Source: Buxus sempervirens (lineage: Eukaryota > Streptophyta > Magnoliopsida > Buxales > Buxaceae). From it: a stretch of 64,000 nt of DNA. Position 1 is the stretch's first letter; each line of letters starts with the position of its first letter. The stretch lies in assembly GCA_947561395.2 (NCBI GenBank), contig OX387188.1, positions 35,955,942-36,019,941 on the forward strand, written 5' to 3'. The position numbers and the translations under genes were made by a program. The notes under the pieces are model-generated. The model made no database searches, was not told the DNA's origin, and saw only the letters and a program-made list of their open reading frames with translations. Positions 35,401 to 48,199 of the stretch are shown here, one piece after another.

Positions 35401-38400
35401 GAGAGGCGAAAGACGATCCAAAAACTGCATATCCCCTTTACGGTTTCTTACCGACGAGGGTTCTCCCTTTGTGACAGAAGAACCAAAGTGATGATGATGT
35501 CATCATCCTTGATTAGGTGATGGCATCATTAACCAATAAAAGAAAATCAAAATCAAGGGTAAAGGGAAGAAGGATTCGGCGGATTCTGTTGATTTTCAAA
35601 GTCCCACCCATCAGATGTTTGAAATTAGATGATTTAAAAAAATAAAATAAATAAATAATAAGGTTTGTATGAGATCTTAAAAAAATTTAACCCATTGGAC
35701 CTAGATGTATGCCCTTTACGACCATAGTCTATGTGAGTTTGACGCTCAAGTTTGGGTTTTAACCCAGTTTGATAGGTTGACCCTGATAATATAATAATAT
35801 TTTTAGAAAATTATTATTACATTCAATTAAAAAAAGAATGTTTGGTTGATTTTATGGTTTTTTTTTGGTAAATAAAAGGGAGGAAGGGGGCTACCAACGT
35901 GGCCTACCCCCTGGGTGTGACCATAGTGGCTTCCTCCCAGCTGTAGAATGTTTAGATTGAGCCATAGCTACCACACATCCCTGCTTTAGTCAGGGCGAAT
36001 GGACTGTCACCACAGCATCACAAGTATGCAATGATCTGCAGGGAGACTTGGTTTGAAACCATTAGACTAACCCAAAGGATTTGATCCAAGGACCTCAACC
36101 TCCTAACTACCTACAGGACCATTGGGCCACCACACACGTGGTGGTTGATTTTATGGTTAACCCGCTATGTTTTTTACCAGCCCAAGAGCTCTTTTGTTAG
36201 ACTTCAACCTATGCGAGTTTGACTTGCAAGTTAATGTTTCAATCTAGTTTTGACTGGGTTAAGCTTCAATAAAATAATAATATTTTGGAAAATATTGTTA
36301 TATTTAATAAAAAAAAGAAAATCATTTTTTTTATAAAATAATATAAGTCCTAAATGGGATTATTTATAATTATTTTACTAACTAATAGGCCCACTTCTCT
36401 ATTCAAAAGTGGGGCACTTACCATATTGATTTATTTGAAAGCACCTGGTCTAATTTTCATGGGATATATTTTTGTATCATTCTCAAACCTCTACAAGCTT
36501 CTTTCTCAAAATTAGTATTCTCAATTTTTGGTTTGTCCTTACCATGATAGAATGATCCATATATAATCTTGTACTTTATATATGTTTTAATTCTTTGAAA
36601 AGCTTAGTATAATTCTTTTGTGTTCAATTAAACACAAAGGAATTAGAGAAAACAAAGTATTTATTAAAAGACTAAAGAAAAGTATTTATTGAAAAAAAAA
36701 TTTTAATTTAAGATATCTCTAATTCTTTATTCAATTAAAATGAATAATTAGAGAAAAAAAAGTATTTATTAAAAAAAATTTTAAATTTAAATTTAATTAT
36801 CATTTGTTCCTTTTCGGCCAAAAAATTTATTGAATCTAAAGAAAAGGAACTCAATTAGGCGTTCCTAAAGTCAAGTATTGAATTCTAGATGCAGTGCATG
36901 TGCATCGCACGAGCTGTCTGCTAGTGCAACTATAAACCATGCCTATGAATTTGGGAACAAATTAAGGGTAATTACTTCATTGGGAACTCAAAACAGACCA
37001 GATAGATGGGAATGCATTGATTTTCTTTCCCTTTTTTCCTCAAGATTTCCTATATGGTCATACTTATCTTCAAATGTTTGAGAACTTCTTTCGGATTAAT
37101 CCAAGTGATGATGGAGGGGGGTCAGTCTCTGAATTAACATTTCTAGTTGTCAGCATGTAACCAATAGAATTTTCATGGGGGTTTAAAAGAGCCCCTTTTT
37201 TGACTGGCAAGAGCGGCACACCACTTTGTGTTGGTCAAAATATGAGTGACATTGATGACAAACTCGTTGCACCATTAATGTGGCTATGATTCCGCATGGC
37301 ACTTTGGTGTGTGGTGTGGCATTGCTGCAAAAAAAAAAAAAAAAGGAAAAAGAAAAAAACTAAGGCAGAACTATTTTTTGGGGGGTGGGGGTGGAGGTGG
37401 AAGGGGTGATGAGACAAGAAAGAGATGGGAAGAGGGAGAAAGCACAAAAATTCAAAATAATTTTGGCGGGGGAGAGAGAGAGAGAGAGAGAGAAGGGGGG
37501 TGGCGTAGTCGATCCTCTGTCTCCCCGTTTCTTTAGTTGTAGGCTCCTTGTTGGATCGAAGAGAAGGGTATATACATATATTGATATACATACATGTAAA
37601 AAATAATAATATATGTGTATGTGTGTATTAAAAATATATTTTTATTGTATTAATATTAATGTATATCTATATATAGGATAGAAATATATTTATAATAGAA
37701 TACAATAACTATTAAAATTTTTAAAGATTTTTACAATTTTTTGATTATATATATATATATATTTTTTTTTTATGTTTTCAACATAGCAGCACAAAAAATT
37801 TAGCAGCACAATGGCATGCAGGCAAAATTCTGGCGAAACAACACATCATGTCCCAAAGAAACGGCATCAAAACTGACATGTTGAATCTTGCTACGTGTTG
37901 CAATCAGTAGGTTTGAAATACTGCAATAGAGCGAAAAAGTCGTTGGAAGTGGCTGAAACATATTCTAATTTGTTATAAATAAGAAACAATTTATGGACAA
38001 CTTACTATGGTCATTGACTTAGTTATTAACATTTTCCCACTTTATCTGCATAAAAGCCTGTGTTATCAAGTTATTAACATTTTCCCACTCAATATACTCT
38101 TTGTATTGAGTTATCAAGTTAGAAACCTCTCCATAACTGATGTTGCTGCGAATTGCTTTAGGCTTTTAACTTGAAAAGAGGGCGAACCTCTTTTGTGAAG
38201 AAATGTGGACTGTTACAAAACCTTTAGAGTCTCAATTGTATGTAGAAAAATGTTTGGTTTTGTTAGCGAGAGTGCTTCATGTGATTTGGATAGTAGTCAG
38301 TTTCAGCCTTGTTTAAACCCAAGGCACCAAAATTTCTGTCGGAAATTGTGTCAACCGACAGGGTTGGAGAAGATTGGAAATGGGAAATGTCACCACATTT

Positions 38401-40901
38401 GACATTGCCTTGGTAGTCTTATATCAAAGACCACTTTGACCAACGTAAGTTACTGTATTGTCAACGATCCCCCTCCATAAACTTACCATCTAGGATGAGC
38501 GGACCTCATTGCTTTCATATTCAAAATCTTTTGTGCCATATTTTTCTGTGATGACTCTTGTTCATAGCTGTCGGATTCAAGATGACTTTCACAGTTGCTT
38601 CCCAGAAAGAGTTTGTTTTATAGTTTTTGAAGACTTTTACCCCAAGCCACACGACTTTTGGTTTCCAAATTTCATGAGACTTATCAACCTTCAAATGGTG
38701 CCAAAAGTCCTTTCTGAGAATCTGGAGGCACACAGCCAGTGAAAGAGAAGCATCAGTTTGAGGGTATTATGAACTAAGGCATCCTATCTATTCTATATGT
38801 GAAATTTCTTCAAAATTGCTGGTCCTTGTTGTTGAATGAATGGATCCATAATGGCCTTGGACCTGGATAATGCTGTATCAGTTTGAGGGTATTATGAACT
38901 AACGCAACCTAGCCATTCTATCAGTGAAATTTCTTCAAAATTGCAGGTCCTTTTTGTTGAATGAATGGATCCATAATGGCCTTGGACCTGGATAATGCTG
39001 TAACAACCCTGCCAAGTTTAGTAAAAAGAAACACATTGCTATTCAGCTCTCCTGTATAATTCACCTCACCCAGAGAAGGAACTTAATCTTATGAAAGTTC
39101 GTCAAAATACCAAATATTTGCTTCAAAACAGAAATAGGTGCAACTTGGCCATCTCAAGTTTTCACGGCTCCCCTTATTGAAGAAGAATGATTATTGGACA
39201 TTTGGACCATTAGTGAAGGCCTTTTCTAAACCTTGACCTTCCTTTGCTCTGTGAATGGATCTACTTAAAGCCTTTGCACCAGAATGTTAGAATGATTTGC
39301 TTGATAAATCTCCTGCAATTACCAGAAAAACCAAATGAAGACCTCTTAATACGAAACGTCCAAATGATCTCTGTTTCCTTATATTTGATTCAAATGCTCT
39401 AGAATTTCTTAACTCATTGAACTCGTTGGTTAAATGAAAGATTAAATTTCAATATATTCTTCTTGGCACTCATATTCATATTCTATTTTTTCTATAAGTT
39501 AGAAAGAGAAAAAAAAAAAAAAAAGAGGTAGGGAGAGATAAAGAGAGAGGGAGCAAAAGTTGGTGCCTATTTTCAGTGATTATGAAAACTTGCTATGCTC
39601 TTTATACCCTTCTTGAATACTTATGCAAGGCTTCTTCTACAGATTCTTCCTGGAAACCAATGTCTTCTTTTCTCCTCTTTCTTTCTTGCTTCTCCATGAT
39701 ATTTAGATAATGCAAATTTCATTTTATGTGATATGCAATATTGTGGTTTTTGAAATGATGATGTGGTAAATAGCTTCTTAATGTGCTAGTATGCGCTCTT
39801 GCTGATAATACCTTTTTCTTTTTTTCCCTTTTTATACAGAGCCCTTGCTGAAATAGCTTGCTTGATTTTGTTTCATCCAGGTCAGGAAGGTCATCTCTGC
39901 ATGATTCATGGGCTAGCAGTGTGGTCTGGCATCAGGGTATCGTGACATTCTTCTAATGTGTATTTCTGAATACCACGCTTATTTCATTTATATAAAACTC
40001 CATAATAATTCATTTTTAATTTGTAGGAAACCTTCTTTCACCTGATTCTTGGAAGGATGCATTGAATGGAGTGACAGCTGTTGTATGTAGCCCCTCAAAC
40101 TAGAACTTATCGGTAACTGTGGTAGAATTCTTATGGTAAAAATTTTAAGTACATGGAAAACATGTTCATTCACATCCTTATGGTTAAGATCTATGGTTGA
40201 TCTTGCAGATATTCAATAATGTTTGTTATCTTTTGTTTCAGCTTTTCAATTTCATAATGTATGCTTCCAATTTGTAAAAAATAATGTCATCCCTATTTTT
40301 CACATGATTAATGCCTTTTTTTTATAAGTGAATGCTACTTTCATGTAGCTACATTTATTCAGATGCATATCATCAAATTGTAGTCAATATATGTGTGGGT
40401 TCTGCGAACTTGTTTGCCCTGAATATCAATCTGAAATTTTAGATTGGCCTCTGGGATGCAGTGTATGGATGAACATTTAGATCCATACAAACCCAAAAAT
40501 AGAATGGAAAAAAGAAAAATGGAAAACCATAGAAGGAAATTCACAGTCTTTGAGTCAGCTTTTTTCTTCTTTGTAAACCAATTTTTTTATGTTTTTTTTT
40601 TCTAATGAGATTAAATGTATTACTAGAGCGGCTTTCTATATATTTAGTTTCTAGTTGGCATAAAATATGACTATTTATGGTTAATTTTTGTAGATCTCTT
40701 GCGTTGGAGGTTTTGGATCAAACTCACATATGTATAAAATCAATGGGACTGCAAACATCAATGCGATTAGAGCTGCTGCAGAAAAAGGTATAGATACAAT
40801 CATTACCATGCAACCATGAAAAATTGGTTTCTAGATTCTCTTTAATGGAAAAGAAAAAACATTGTGATTAAATTAAAGCAAGTAAGATGGAAAATACCGA
40901 G

Positions 40902-40946
<45 letters not shown>

Positions 40947-43900
40947 GTGTTGGTGGTGGTGTGGGGATGGGGGCAGCATTGCACTTAAAGGCTAAAAGGT
41001 GGGAGGGGTGAGGAAAAAACAAAGAGCAAAAAATAAGAGAAAGGAGTAAAATGTCTTTCTTAGAAAGGAAGGAATGGCAAGGTAGCTTTCTGAATTAGTA
41101 TTGTGTTTTAGGATAGTGGTGAACGCAGGTTTTCAGTTCTCGTGTGAGGATGTGGGATCTATTTCTAAAAGCAAGACATTTTGTAAATTAATGATATCTT
41201 CGTATATCCCATTGAACAAAAATTAATACTGAAATGGCATTTCCCGTGTACCACAACACCCCCTCCCTCCCTCTTTTGTGCTGGTGGGAGAAGAGAAAGA
41301 AGGGAAGGGGGGTGGAAAAGAGTTGCCTCGCTTCTTTACTGTAAGGGTCATTTTCTATTAGTTATTTAACTTCATCTGCAATATTCCATCTTCACATTAG
41401 ATGTTTTAAGATTTTATTATTTGGCCCTTGATAATTCATTATATTCTGCAGGTGTAAAAAGATATGTATATATCTCTGCTGCTGACTTTGGTTTGGTAAA
41501 TTATTTACTTCAAGGATATTTTGAGGGAAAGGTATTGTCTTCAGCAGCATTTTTATTGTTACTAATTATCTATAGCTGTTGATCTTGAGAAATAACTGGA
41601 AAGTTTTGACATAATACACAAGGAGTTTTTGCAGTGAGGTGTCTTGTCTTATGAATGGGGAAGTGGCATAGAAGGGAAAATCATATCCTTGCTAGTCATT
41701 TTTCTTACATTCTTTTTAATTATACATCTTTTGGGCTTAGATCACTAGAAAGCATTTCTCATAATTTCAGATTAACTTTATCTCAATAAAGGGTGCACAT
41801 TAACTTTGTAAGTTAAAACATTCGCTAAATGGTGATATATTGTTGAAAGTCAAGCAAACCAAACAAGAAAATAAAGTAGACAAAGACATGTATTTACATG
41901 GTTCGGCAAAGTTGCTTATGCCCACGGATGATGGAAGTTCTTTCACTTGTTCTGTAAAAAAATAAGGCTACAGAGTACCAAACCCTCTCCTGGTTGAAAA
42001 CTGTAATTATCCTCGTGATCAAAAAACCTAATTCAACCATAAAACAAGAAATACCTAAATTGCATAAATACCCTGAAAAATATTTCGAGGGCTGAGTGGG
42101 GTTTCTGCAATTGCCTGCGGTATTGGGGCTGAGTGTACAATAAATACCTCTATCCAATTATTGGTTGAATACGAGGGATAATAGATTTGTTTATGTGTGT
42201 GTATAACTTAAAGGTTGGTGCTATGACTTATCATCTGAATAAAGCCACAATATAGAGACAGAGAGGAAAAAAAAAAGGAGGGAGGGTGGGTCTATTTTTT
42301 TTATTCTGTCATTTTAGCCCATACAAAATTGTAATACTCATATTTCATGATGCAGAAAGCTGCAGAAACAGAGCTATTAACTAAATTTCCATATGGAGGT
42401 AAGTTCTCTATCTGTCTGCCTGTCTCTCTCTCTCTCTACCCACAACACATTATTTCACCTGGATCCATTTCAGCCAAGGAATTTTATTATGTGAGATATA
42501 TTTTATAAAGAAACATATCTCTGCAAACTGATGGTAAAAAGGACTTCAAGTTTTCTTGTGCATGACTTGGATTGCAACTTTTTCTCTTGGAATTCCTTGC
42601 AACCAATAGCTAAGGCATCTTGATAATGAGTAATGACTTAACATGCTTATCATTTTTCTTTCATTTACTGAGCAATTTTATTTTAATTTTTTTTTCGGGT
42701 TCTGCTTTTGATTTTTGATTTCTATGGTCTTCCAATCAATCAGCAATTGTGGTTAATACTCGGCCAATAGCTAAGGCTTCTTGATAATGAGTAATGACTT
42801 AACATGCTTATCATTTTTCTTTCATTTACTGAGCAATTTTATTTTATTTTATTTTTCGGGTTCTACTTTTGATTTTTGATTTCTATGATCTTCCAATCAA
42901 TCAGCAATTTTGGTTAATACTCGGCCAACCATGTGTTGGGTTTGGGACAGATCCAAGTTTTAACATATGTTGTAAATAAAATACAGTTTGTCAAGTAAAA
43001 TATAAAAAGAATTTAGCATATTTACTTATAGAGAACATTTTATTTTTTTTATGTAAAACATGTGTGATTGGTATATGCTTGATTGGTTTGGTCAAGGTTT
43101 CTGCCAACCTCAATGCAATCCATTGGGACAGGTGCCATTTAACCTACCCCATTGTCATCTCTGGTTAATGCTGTAATTCTGATTTTCAGTTCACTTAAAC
43201 ATGAAAATTTGTGTTCTTGGAAGCCTCCAATTTCAGTTAATGAAGTTGAAACCTTGCCCATTAAGAGGCCACCATCATTCAGGTAACCTTGCCTATCCCC
43301 ACCCATACAAAGAAAATCTGAAAGGAAAAGGAAGGGCAAAGAAAAGAAGAAGAATCATCGTTATTATTTGTAGACCATGAAGGATATAAGCTATATTACA
43401 TGTGTGATAGATTGCTTTTGATTTTTTTTTTTTTTTTAGTTACTCTATTCACAAACCAGTGGGAGGAAATTTGCACTTTGTAAAAGCAGTATACGTGTTC
43501 TTTTTCAGGCATAATTCTAAGGCCAGGTTTTATTCATGGAACTCGTTCAGTTGGGAGGATAAAGTTACCGCTAAGTTTTATTGGAACTCCAATGGAAATG
43601 GTAATTTTTTTCTTCTTTCTTATGAAATTTATTTTTGTTCTGAGCATAAATATTTAGAGAACACAGAGGCTGTTTCCTCTCTGTTTTAATAATTGTTCCA
43701 TATTTTGTTTTTGTCCAATTGGAGGCTAGTGACAATAAGAACTTTTAAAACCAAACCTGGTGCAAAATTAGTACAGATCTGGGTGAATGTTCTGTATGAC
43801 CCAGGTTTGGAAAGTGTGAATGAGGAAATGGTTCAATTTCTGACTTCCATGGTTCCACCAGTTGATCCAGTCTAGTTTTATGAACACAGTCAGAGGTAGT

Positions 43901-44302
43901 TGCTGCTTTGCATGTATGATTTAGCTGTTCATCCATGTCACCAGCTTCAGGCAAATTGACCAACATAAGCATGCTGGGTATGTCATCTGTAATTATCATA
44001 AAACATGAACAAATGTGAAATGAGTGGAGGCTAAACATATTTATCAGTAGTGAGGGTGACCCCTTGAAAATTGTAGTTATCATTACTCCTTTGTTATCAA
44101 CTGAAATATTAAATTGGTACAGGTTCTCCAACATGCTAAACCATTAAATCGAGTCCCACTCATAGGCCCGCTATTTATGCCTCCCGTGAGTGCAACTTCA
44201 GTTGCAAAGGTTGCAGTCAGAGCTGCGATAGATCCTGCATTTCCGCCTGGAATCATTGATGTTTATGGTATTAGGCGTTATAGCCAGCAAAAATCGGCAT
44301 AG
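32484..44302 (+). CDS. NAD(P)-binding Rossmann-fold protein, atypical SDR (NDUFA9/Coq11-like), probably mitochondrial
   Basis: Ten exons: 32484-32539, 34557-34704, 34806-34894, 39881-39936, 40027-40082, 40694-40787, 41452-41531, 42356-42398, 43509-43600 and 44123-44302. Every phase agrees, giving 297 residues. The dinucleotide-binding motif LVLGGNGFVGSH lies at 70-81. YISAADFG, RPGFIHGTR and the C-terminal PPGIIDVYGIRRYSQQK match the plant At5g15910-type family. The classical SDR YxxxK pair is not evident, as in other atypical SDRs. The start MRTIVSRLILSQSTLPRV is Arg/Ser-rich without acids and leads to RLFSTGSN, like a mitochondrial presequence; location is inferred. The exact function of the family is unsettled; relatives work as complex I or ubiquinone-synthesis assembly factors. 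Exon 1 uses a TTA|GTGAGT donor. Introns 3, 6, 7 and 8 hold repeats. Confidence 0.9.
35010..36924 (+). mobile_element. Nonautonomous Helitron, about 1.9 kb
   Basis: The 5' end is A|TCTATCTATATATATTAAGCC, typical for plant Helitrons. The 3' end has a small GTGC-ATC-GCAC stem at about 36900-36910, followed by CTAG at 36921-36924 and T. The A..T flanks fit Helitron insertion. It shows no helicase or Rep coding. It lies in intron 3 of the Rossmann gene and contains a SINE at 35860-36142. Confidence 0.6.
35860..36142 (-). mobile_element. tRNA-type SINE with exact 16-bp target duplication
   Basis: The - strand starts near the right end with GGTGGCCCAATGGTCC (A-box like) and has CCTTGGATCAAATCC (B-box like) about 35 bases on, ending in an A run. 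Exact 16-bp repeats GGTTGATTTTATGGTT flank it at 35844-35859 and 36143-36158. The clean duplication indicates LINE-mediated insertion after the surrounding Helitron was in place. Confidence 0.85.
36925..39880 (+). other. Rest of Rossmann-gene intron 3
   Basis: It contains an A-run and a GA microsatellite (37471-37491), a TA-rich stretch (about 37560-37780) and the 125-bp tandem duplication listed separately. Short reading frames at 38205-38402 and 38521-38733 have no family I recognise. The splice acceptor is at 39880 (tttcatccag). Confidence 0.5.
38752..39002. repeat. 125-bp tandem duplication, two copies
   Basis: ATCAGTTTGAGGGTATTATG starts both units, at 38752 and 38877. They agree throughout, with only a few substitutions. 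The unit lies in intron 3 of the Rossmann gene and has no recognised coding content. Confidence 0.9.
40905..40944. repeat. Uninterrupted run of 40 G
   Basis: A 40-base poly(G) tract follows CCGAGACC and runs into TTGTGTTGG, in intron 6 of the Rossmann gene. G on the sense strand could form G-quadruplex in the pre-mRNA. The length is typical of runs that are hard to sequence, so the true length is uncertain. Confidence 0.9.
41843..42180. mobile_element. LTR-like retroelement fragment
   Basis: The segment starts TGTTGAAAGTCAAGCAAACC and contains TTTACATGGTTCGGCAAAG and TTATGCCCACGGATG, words I associate with short plant LTRs. A relative lies at about 55395-55765. It is a noncoding fossil fragment with approximate ends, in intron 7 of the Rossmann gene. 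Confidence 0.45.
42603..42926. repeat. 161-bp tandem duplication, two copies
   Basis: CCAATAGCTAAGGC begins both units, at 42603 and 42764, and the copies match closely to the CTCGGCCAA at the end of each. The position is intron 8 of the Rossmann gene. Confidence 0.9.
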
Positions 44303-47300
44303 GTTTGTGTTTTTCCTTTTTGCTTTGTGGGGGGGTTTACTTTTGGTCTATATATAGAGACATCAAGAATCCAGCAGATTGAGTTGACGAAGAAAACTTA
44401 TTTGTAGTTACAGTTCTTTGCATCTCTCCGGAAGCAATAAAATGCATCAGATATTCTTCCTGATGAGCAGGCAGGTTTTTTTTTTCAAAGATTTGAGAGA
44501 CCTGTGTATGATTCCAGCTTTCTTTTTGTCCATTTTCAGTGTTTACATTTTACTGGTCATTATGACCTGCCATCTCAGTTGATCAGCCAGGGGCTTATCT
44601 CACAACTTGCTGTATTTACTTTGCCTAAAATACAGCAAAGTCTTTAAATGTTTTCTCTTTATATTTGCTTTATCTATGATATTTATATCATGTCATTTGA
44701 AATGGAAGATTTAATTTCTGTCATTTTTACAGGCTACATAGAAAACGATTTAAATAGTCATAAGTTGAAATTAAGTGCTTAATTAGGCAACCCCAAACGC
44801 AGCCTATTTTTTGCTGATCATTTGACAGTTTAATGCCATATAATCCTGACGAGACTAAATGGTTAATGATGTTGTTGCCAATACATATATTAAGTTGATT
44901 TTTTTTTTTTTTGCATTAAACCAACTCTCACCAGTTTCTTGCTCAGTGGTGATGAGAGGTTGTCTTTAATGATTGTTTGTTCCTGTCCGATCCAAGAGAG
45001 TGTCTTTTGATAATCCATCTATCTATACGACTTTTCAAAACAGTCCTCTTACATCATTACAAAGATTTGTTAATAAAAGGGTACAATAATTAAAACTGTC
45101 TTAATTTTTATTTTTAACTTATTAATCAATTGCAGTTTGCTCTCCAACTTTCTTTTTTCATACATGATACATTCAGTATTGCACGTATGAAAAAAGCCTA
45201 TGGTTTAGTTTTGGTTCTGAAAATGTCACCGAACAGGTTTTTTATTCGCTTTGTTTCTAAAAACACAAAAACAATTTTTAAAAATTGTACCGAACAGCCT
45301 CTTAGTTGCAATGACTCTGGAAGGTGGATGACTGTTGAAAACGGACATCAGGGAAGCCATTCAATCTATGATCCTGATCTTCCATTAAGTTTAACTAGCA
45401 TTGGAACCCGTGCTACGCACGGGAAATACGTTTAATATATATGATAGTTTGAAAAAAAAATTTATCAATCTATATTATATTATTACTATAAAAGGGACAA
45501 AAACCCTTACTGTTTGTCCATTTTTATTTTCCATAAATGTCCTCCCTCATAAATATATTTCATCTCAAACTTAATTCGGATTAACTATGAGGTTCTATCA
45601 ACAACAAAAGAAAAAAAAGATTAACTATGACGAAACAGACCTTATATCATTCTCTTGGCTATCAAAGCCAAAGTAAAGAAAAAGAAAGGCATAAATAAAT
45701 TACAACTAATAAACTTTAAAGGGAAAAAGAAAATAAAATAATTGCACAAACAGTGTGATTAAAGACGATTTTGTCCATATATTTTTTAACAATGTGTAGT
45801 GAAAAAGATGAAGTAGGCATAATGTGCCGCAGAGGAGTAAATATTGAAGAGTAGCTCGTCGTATGCATAATAGTGACATTACAAAGTTATGTTGAACAAC
45901 ATATTAGCTGTAGTAATGACCTACCAAGATGAAATGAGGGTCTGTAGCTTGCTTTGCAGTACAAAAAGCTCAAACTATAATTACTGGAGGAATTATGATC
46001 CCTAATTTAACTCATTCTGTGGCAAATTAACAGAATCAAACATTATAACACAGGTTTGAAACATAAGTAAGATGTAATAAATTCTATCCAAGTTAGCCCT
46101 AACCAAAACACGGAACAAAGTGGATTCATAGCATTGCTTTTGCAAATGGAAAAGATAAAAAAAAGAACAACACAAAAAATCATTCGTAGAATTTATATAT
46201 ATAGTCCAAAAAAAATAAAAAGATAACACAGAAAATCTTTCATAAATTTATATATAATCCAATAACAGTTTATCATAAATAACTTGCAATGGTAGTTGGT
46301 TGTATCAAATTGTCAAATTGGAGATAACTAACTTTAAATCCTAGGGACAAATTGATATTTTTCATTTGCAATAAATAGTCAAAACAGACCATTCACTATT
46401 GATTCCAGCCTCAAGAACAGTCTTGTATGTACAAATGGACTGTTATTTGAACCCATTACCTTTGTTTTTTTTTTTATAAAAAAAAGGATATGGCTATAGC
46501 CAAACCTATAGAAGGCAAATTTTCAACATAAATTGTACTTCCATAAGGCAAATTAGCTCAAAAGATTTCAAAGGAAAATAATACTAATGCCGTCAAACGA
46601 ATAAGTTCATGAGATTGACTAAATTACGAAGAATTAATCCATTAAAAAATGATAATGACCAAACCCACAAATAGAGGTAATAATGGTGTTTTTGAGGGAA
46701 AAAGTTGATAGATGGTTGCTAAATATGCAGTTTTTGAATGTTTGGAATGTTAGGTAGGCATACTGGTCTGAAAAAATAACATGTCTATGAACATGACCAG
46801 ATATAGAACCTTTAATTCTTTCTAGATTTAAAGAAATATTTGTTTCCTGTTAGAGATAGTATTGACATTAGTCAGCAAACCAAAGCTTAGATCACCTAGT
46901 AATTTCATTATAAATAAGTACCATAAGAATATAAGTTATTTCATTATAAAGGAACCTTTTAAAGGATGACATTAGTCAGCAAACAATAACTTGAGTCCTA
47001 AGCATGGTCGGCTCACGAAGTTCAGGTCAAACACCACAAATGCAAACCACCTCTCCTTTTTTTTCCCCAGTTGGAGCACTATAATAACACGCCAAAGAGA
47101 ACACAAATGTCAGGCTAAGCAAGATTTATACAATAAGCGTGGGGGTTGCCATTCATAAAAAAAAAAAAGCTTATGTAGATGAGGAATCATAACTGACAAC
47201 AAAAAGCTGAATAGCATGAATAGGATATTGGTAAATATGGATTAGTAATTCGAATGAGAAATATATTCTAGAGAAAATAACATTTAGCCACTATTAAGGA

Positions 47301-48084
47301 AAAATAAAAATAAAAAAGGGTTCAAGTGACAGCAAAGAAAGAAAAAAAACCTAAATAAAACAGGCAACATTCACTTGAAATAGAAATTTATTTTTAATGA
47401 CCATAATAAGACCTAAGGTTCCCAACACTGTCTTTACAAATAGTTGAAAGCAAAAACATACACGTAGCAAACCCCATAAAATATTACATGGTAACAACAG
47501 AGGCAGGAAGCAGCAGAAATTTCTGCAATAAAATTTCTTTAGTTATGTTAGGCAATAGGAATCAAACATCATCTATAAGATGAACCCAAAAAACAGAAAC
47601 ATTAAGAAAATTAAAAATACAGAGAAGCTGAATTTCTATCTTACTCCCAGGGAAGATCTCCCACCATCATCCACTCCCCTTCCTTTGTTTTGGTTGGCTA
47701 ATACATGGTATCTGTCGACACGCTCTATGTTTCTATCATTTCAGGCTGCTCAAAAAATAATTAAAAGGAAGAAAGAATGTAAATATTGAGGAATGAAACT
47801 TTGGTTCCTTTCATCTCGCATCCAAGAGAGTGATTGCTTTGATGAACTACAAAAAAAAATTCATTCCAATTAAGATGTTACTATTACGATTCAACAGAAA
47901 CAGTTCTACACACTTAATAGAATTTGCAATTTCTTCAGACGACAAAGGAACAGAACAACAACGTCGATTATAAATATTGATTAATCACCAAAAAAAAATT
48001 TTTAAAAAAAGAAAAAATTTAAGAAGAGTAAGAAAAAAATTGAAAATTGGGAAAAAAATTATGAAAATATATCAACAAACGAAC
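44303..48084. other. Gene-poor region downstream of the Rossmann gene
   Basis: 44303 to about 44560 is the likely 3' UTR. About 45225-45310 holds a small inverted-repeat-like stretch (ACCGAACAG..CCGAACAG) of probable MITE origin. 45395 carries a Helitron terminus. From 45.6 to 48.0 kb the sequence is AT-rich and I find no gene. Confidence 0.5.
45395..45478 (-). mobile_element. Helitron 3' terminus (- strand), abutting a possible Helitron 5' end
   Basis: The inverse strand ends with CCCGTGCGTAGCACGGG, a perfect 7-bp stem, then TTCCAATG and CTAG|T, a textbook Helitron 3' end. Its body would run to the right. At 45479 the + strand shows A|TCTATATTATATTATTAC, which looks like the 5' end of a second, + oriented Helitron. 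I could not find the distal ends of either. Confidence 0.6.
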
Positions 48085-48199
48085 CTGCCATTTAGCAGTG
48101 CCTAAAGCGGGCTGGAGCTCCTTACCCAGTTCCTCTGAATCTTCAGATAACAATCCTTCCCTTCTCTCACGAACTCATGTTCTATAAACCGATTCCATG
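48085..48199 (-). pseudogene. Relic exon of a plant syntaxin/t-SNARE-like gene (SYP6-type N-terminal domain)
   Basis: On the - strand, after a good acceptor (ttggtttctag), the exon reads MESVYRT, then a stop, then VRERREGLLSEDSEELGKEL and QPALGTAKWQ before a GTTCG donor. The plant family (At4g30240-like, from memory) has MESAYRTW here, so TGG (Trp) has become TGA and the rest aligns without gaps. I found neither the usual first exon nor the following VEEFE exon nearby. The locus therefore looks like a decayed partial gene, although a read-through or sequencing error cannot be excluded. Confidence 0.55.

Noticed and set aside
38205-38733. Small frames in Rossmann-gene intron 3 as genes
   Set aside because: They are intronic, short, overlap on opposite strands and have no recognisable motif.
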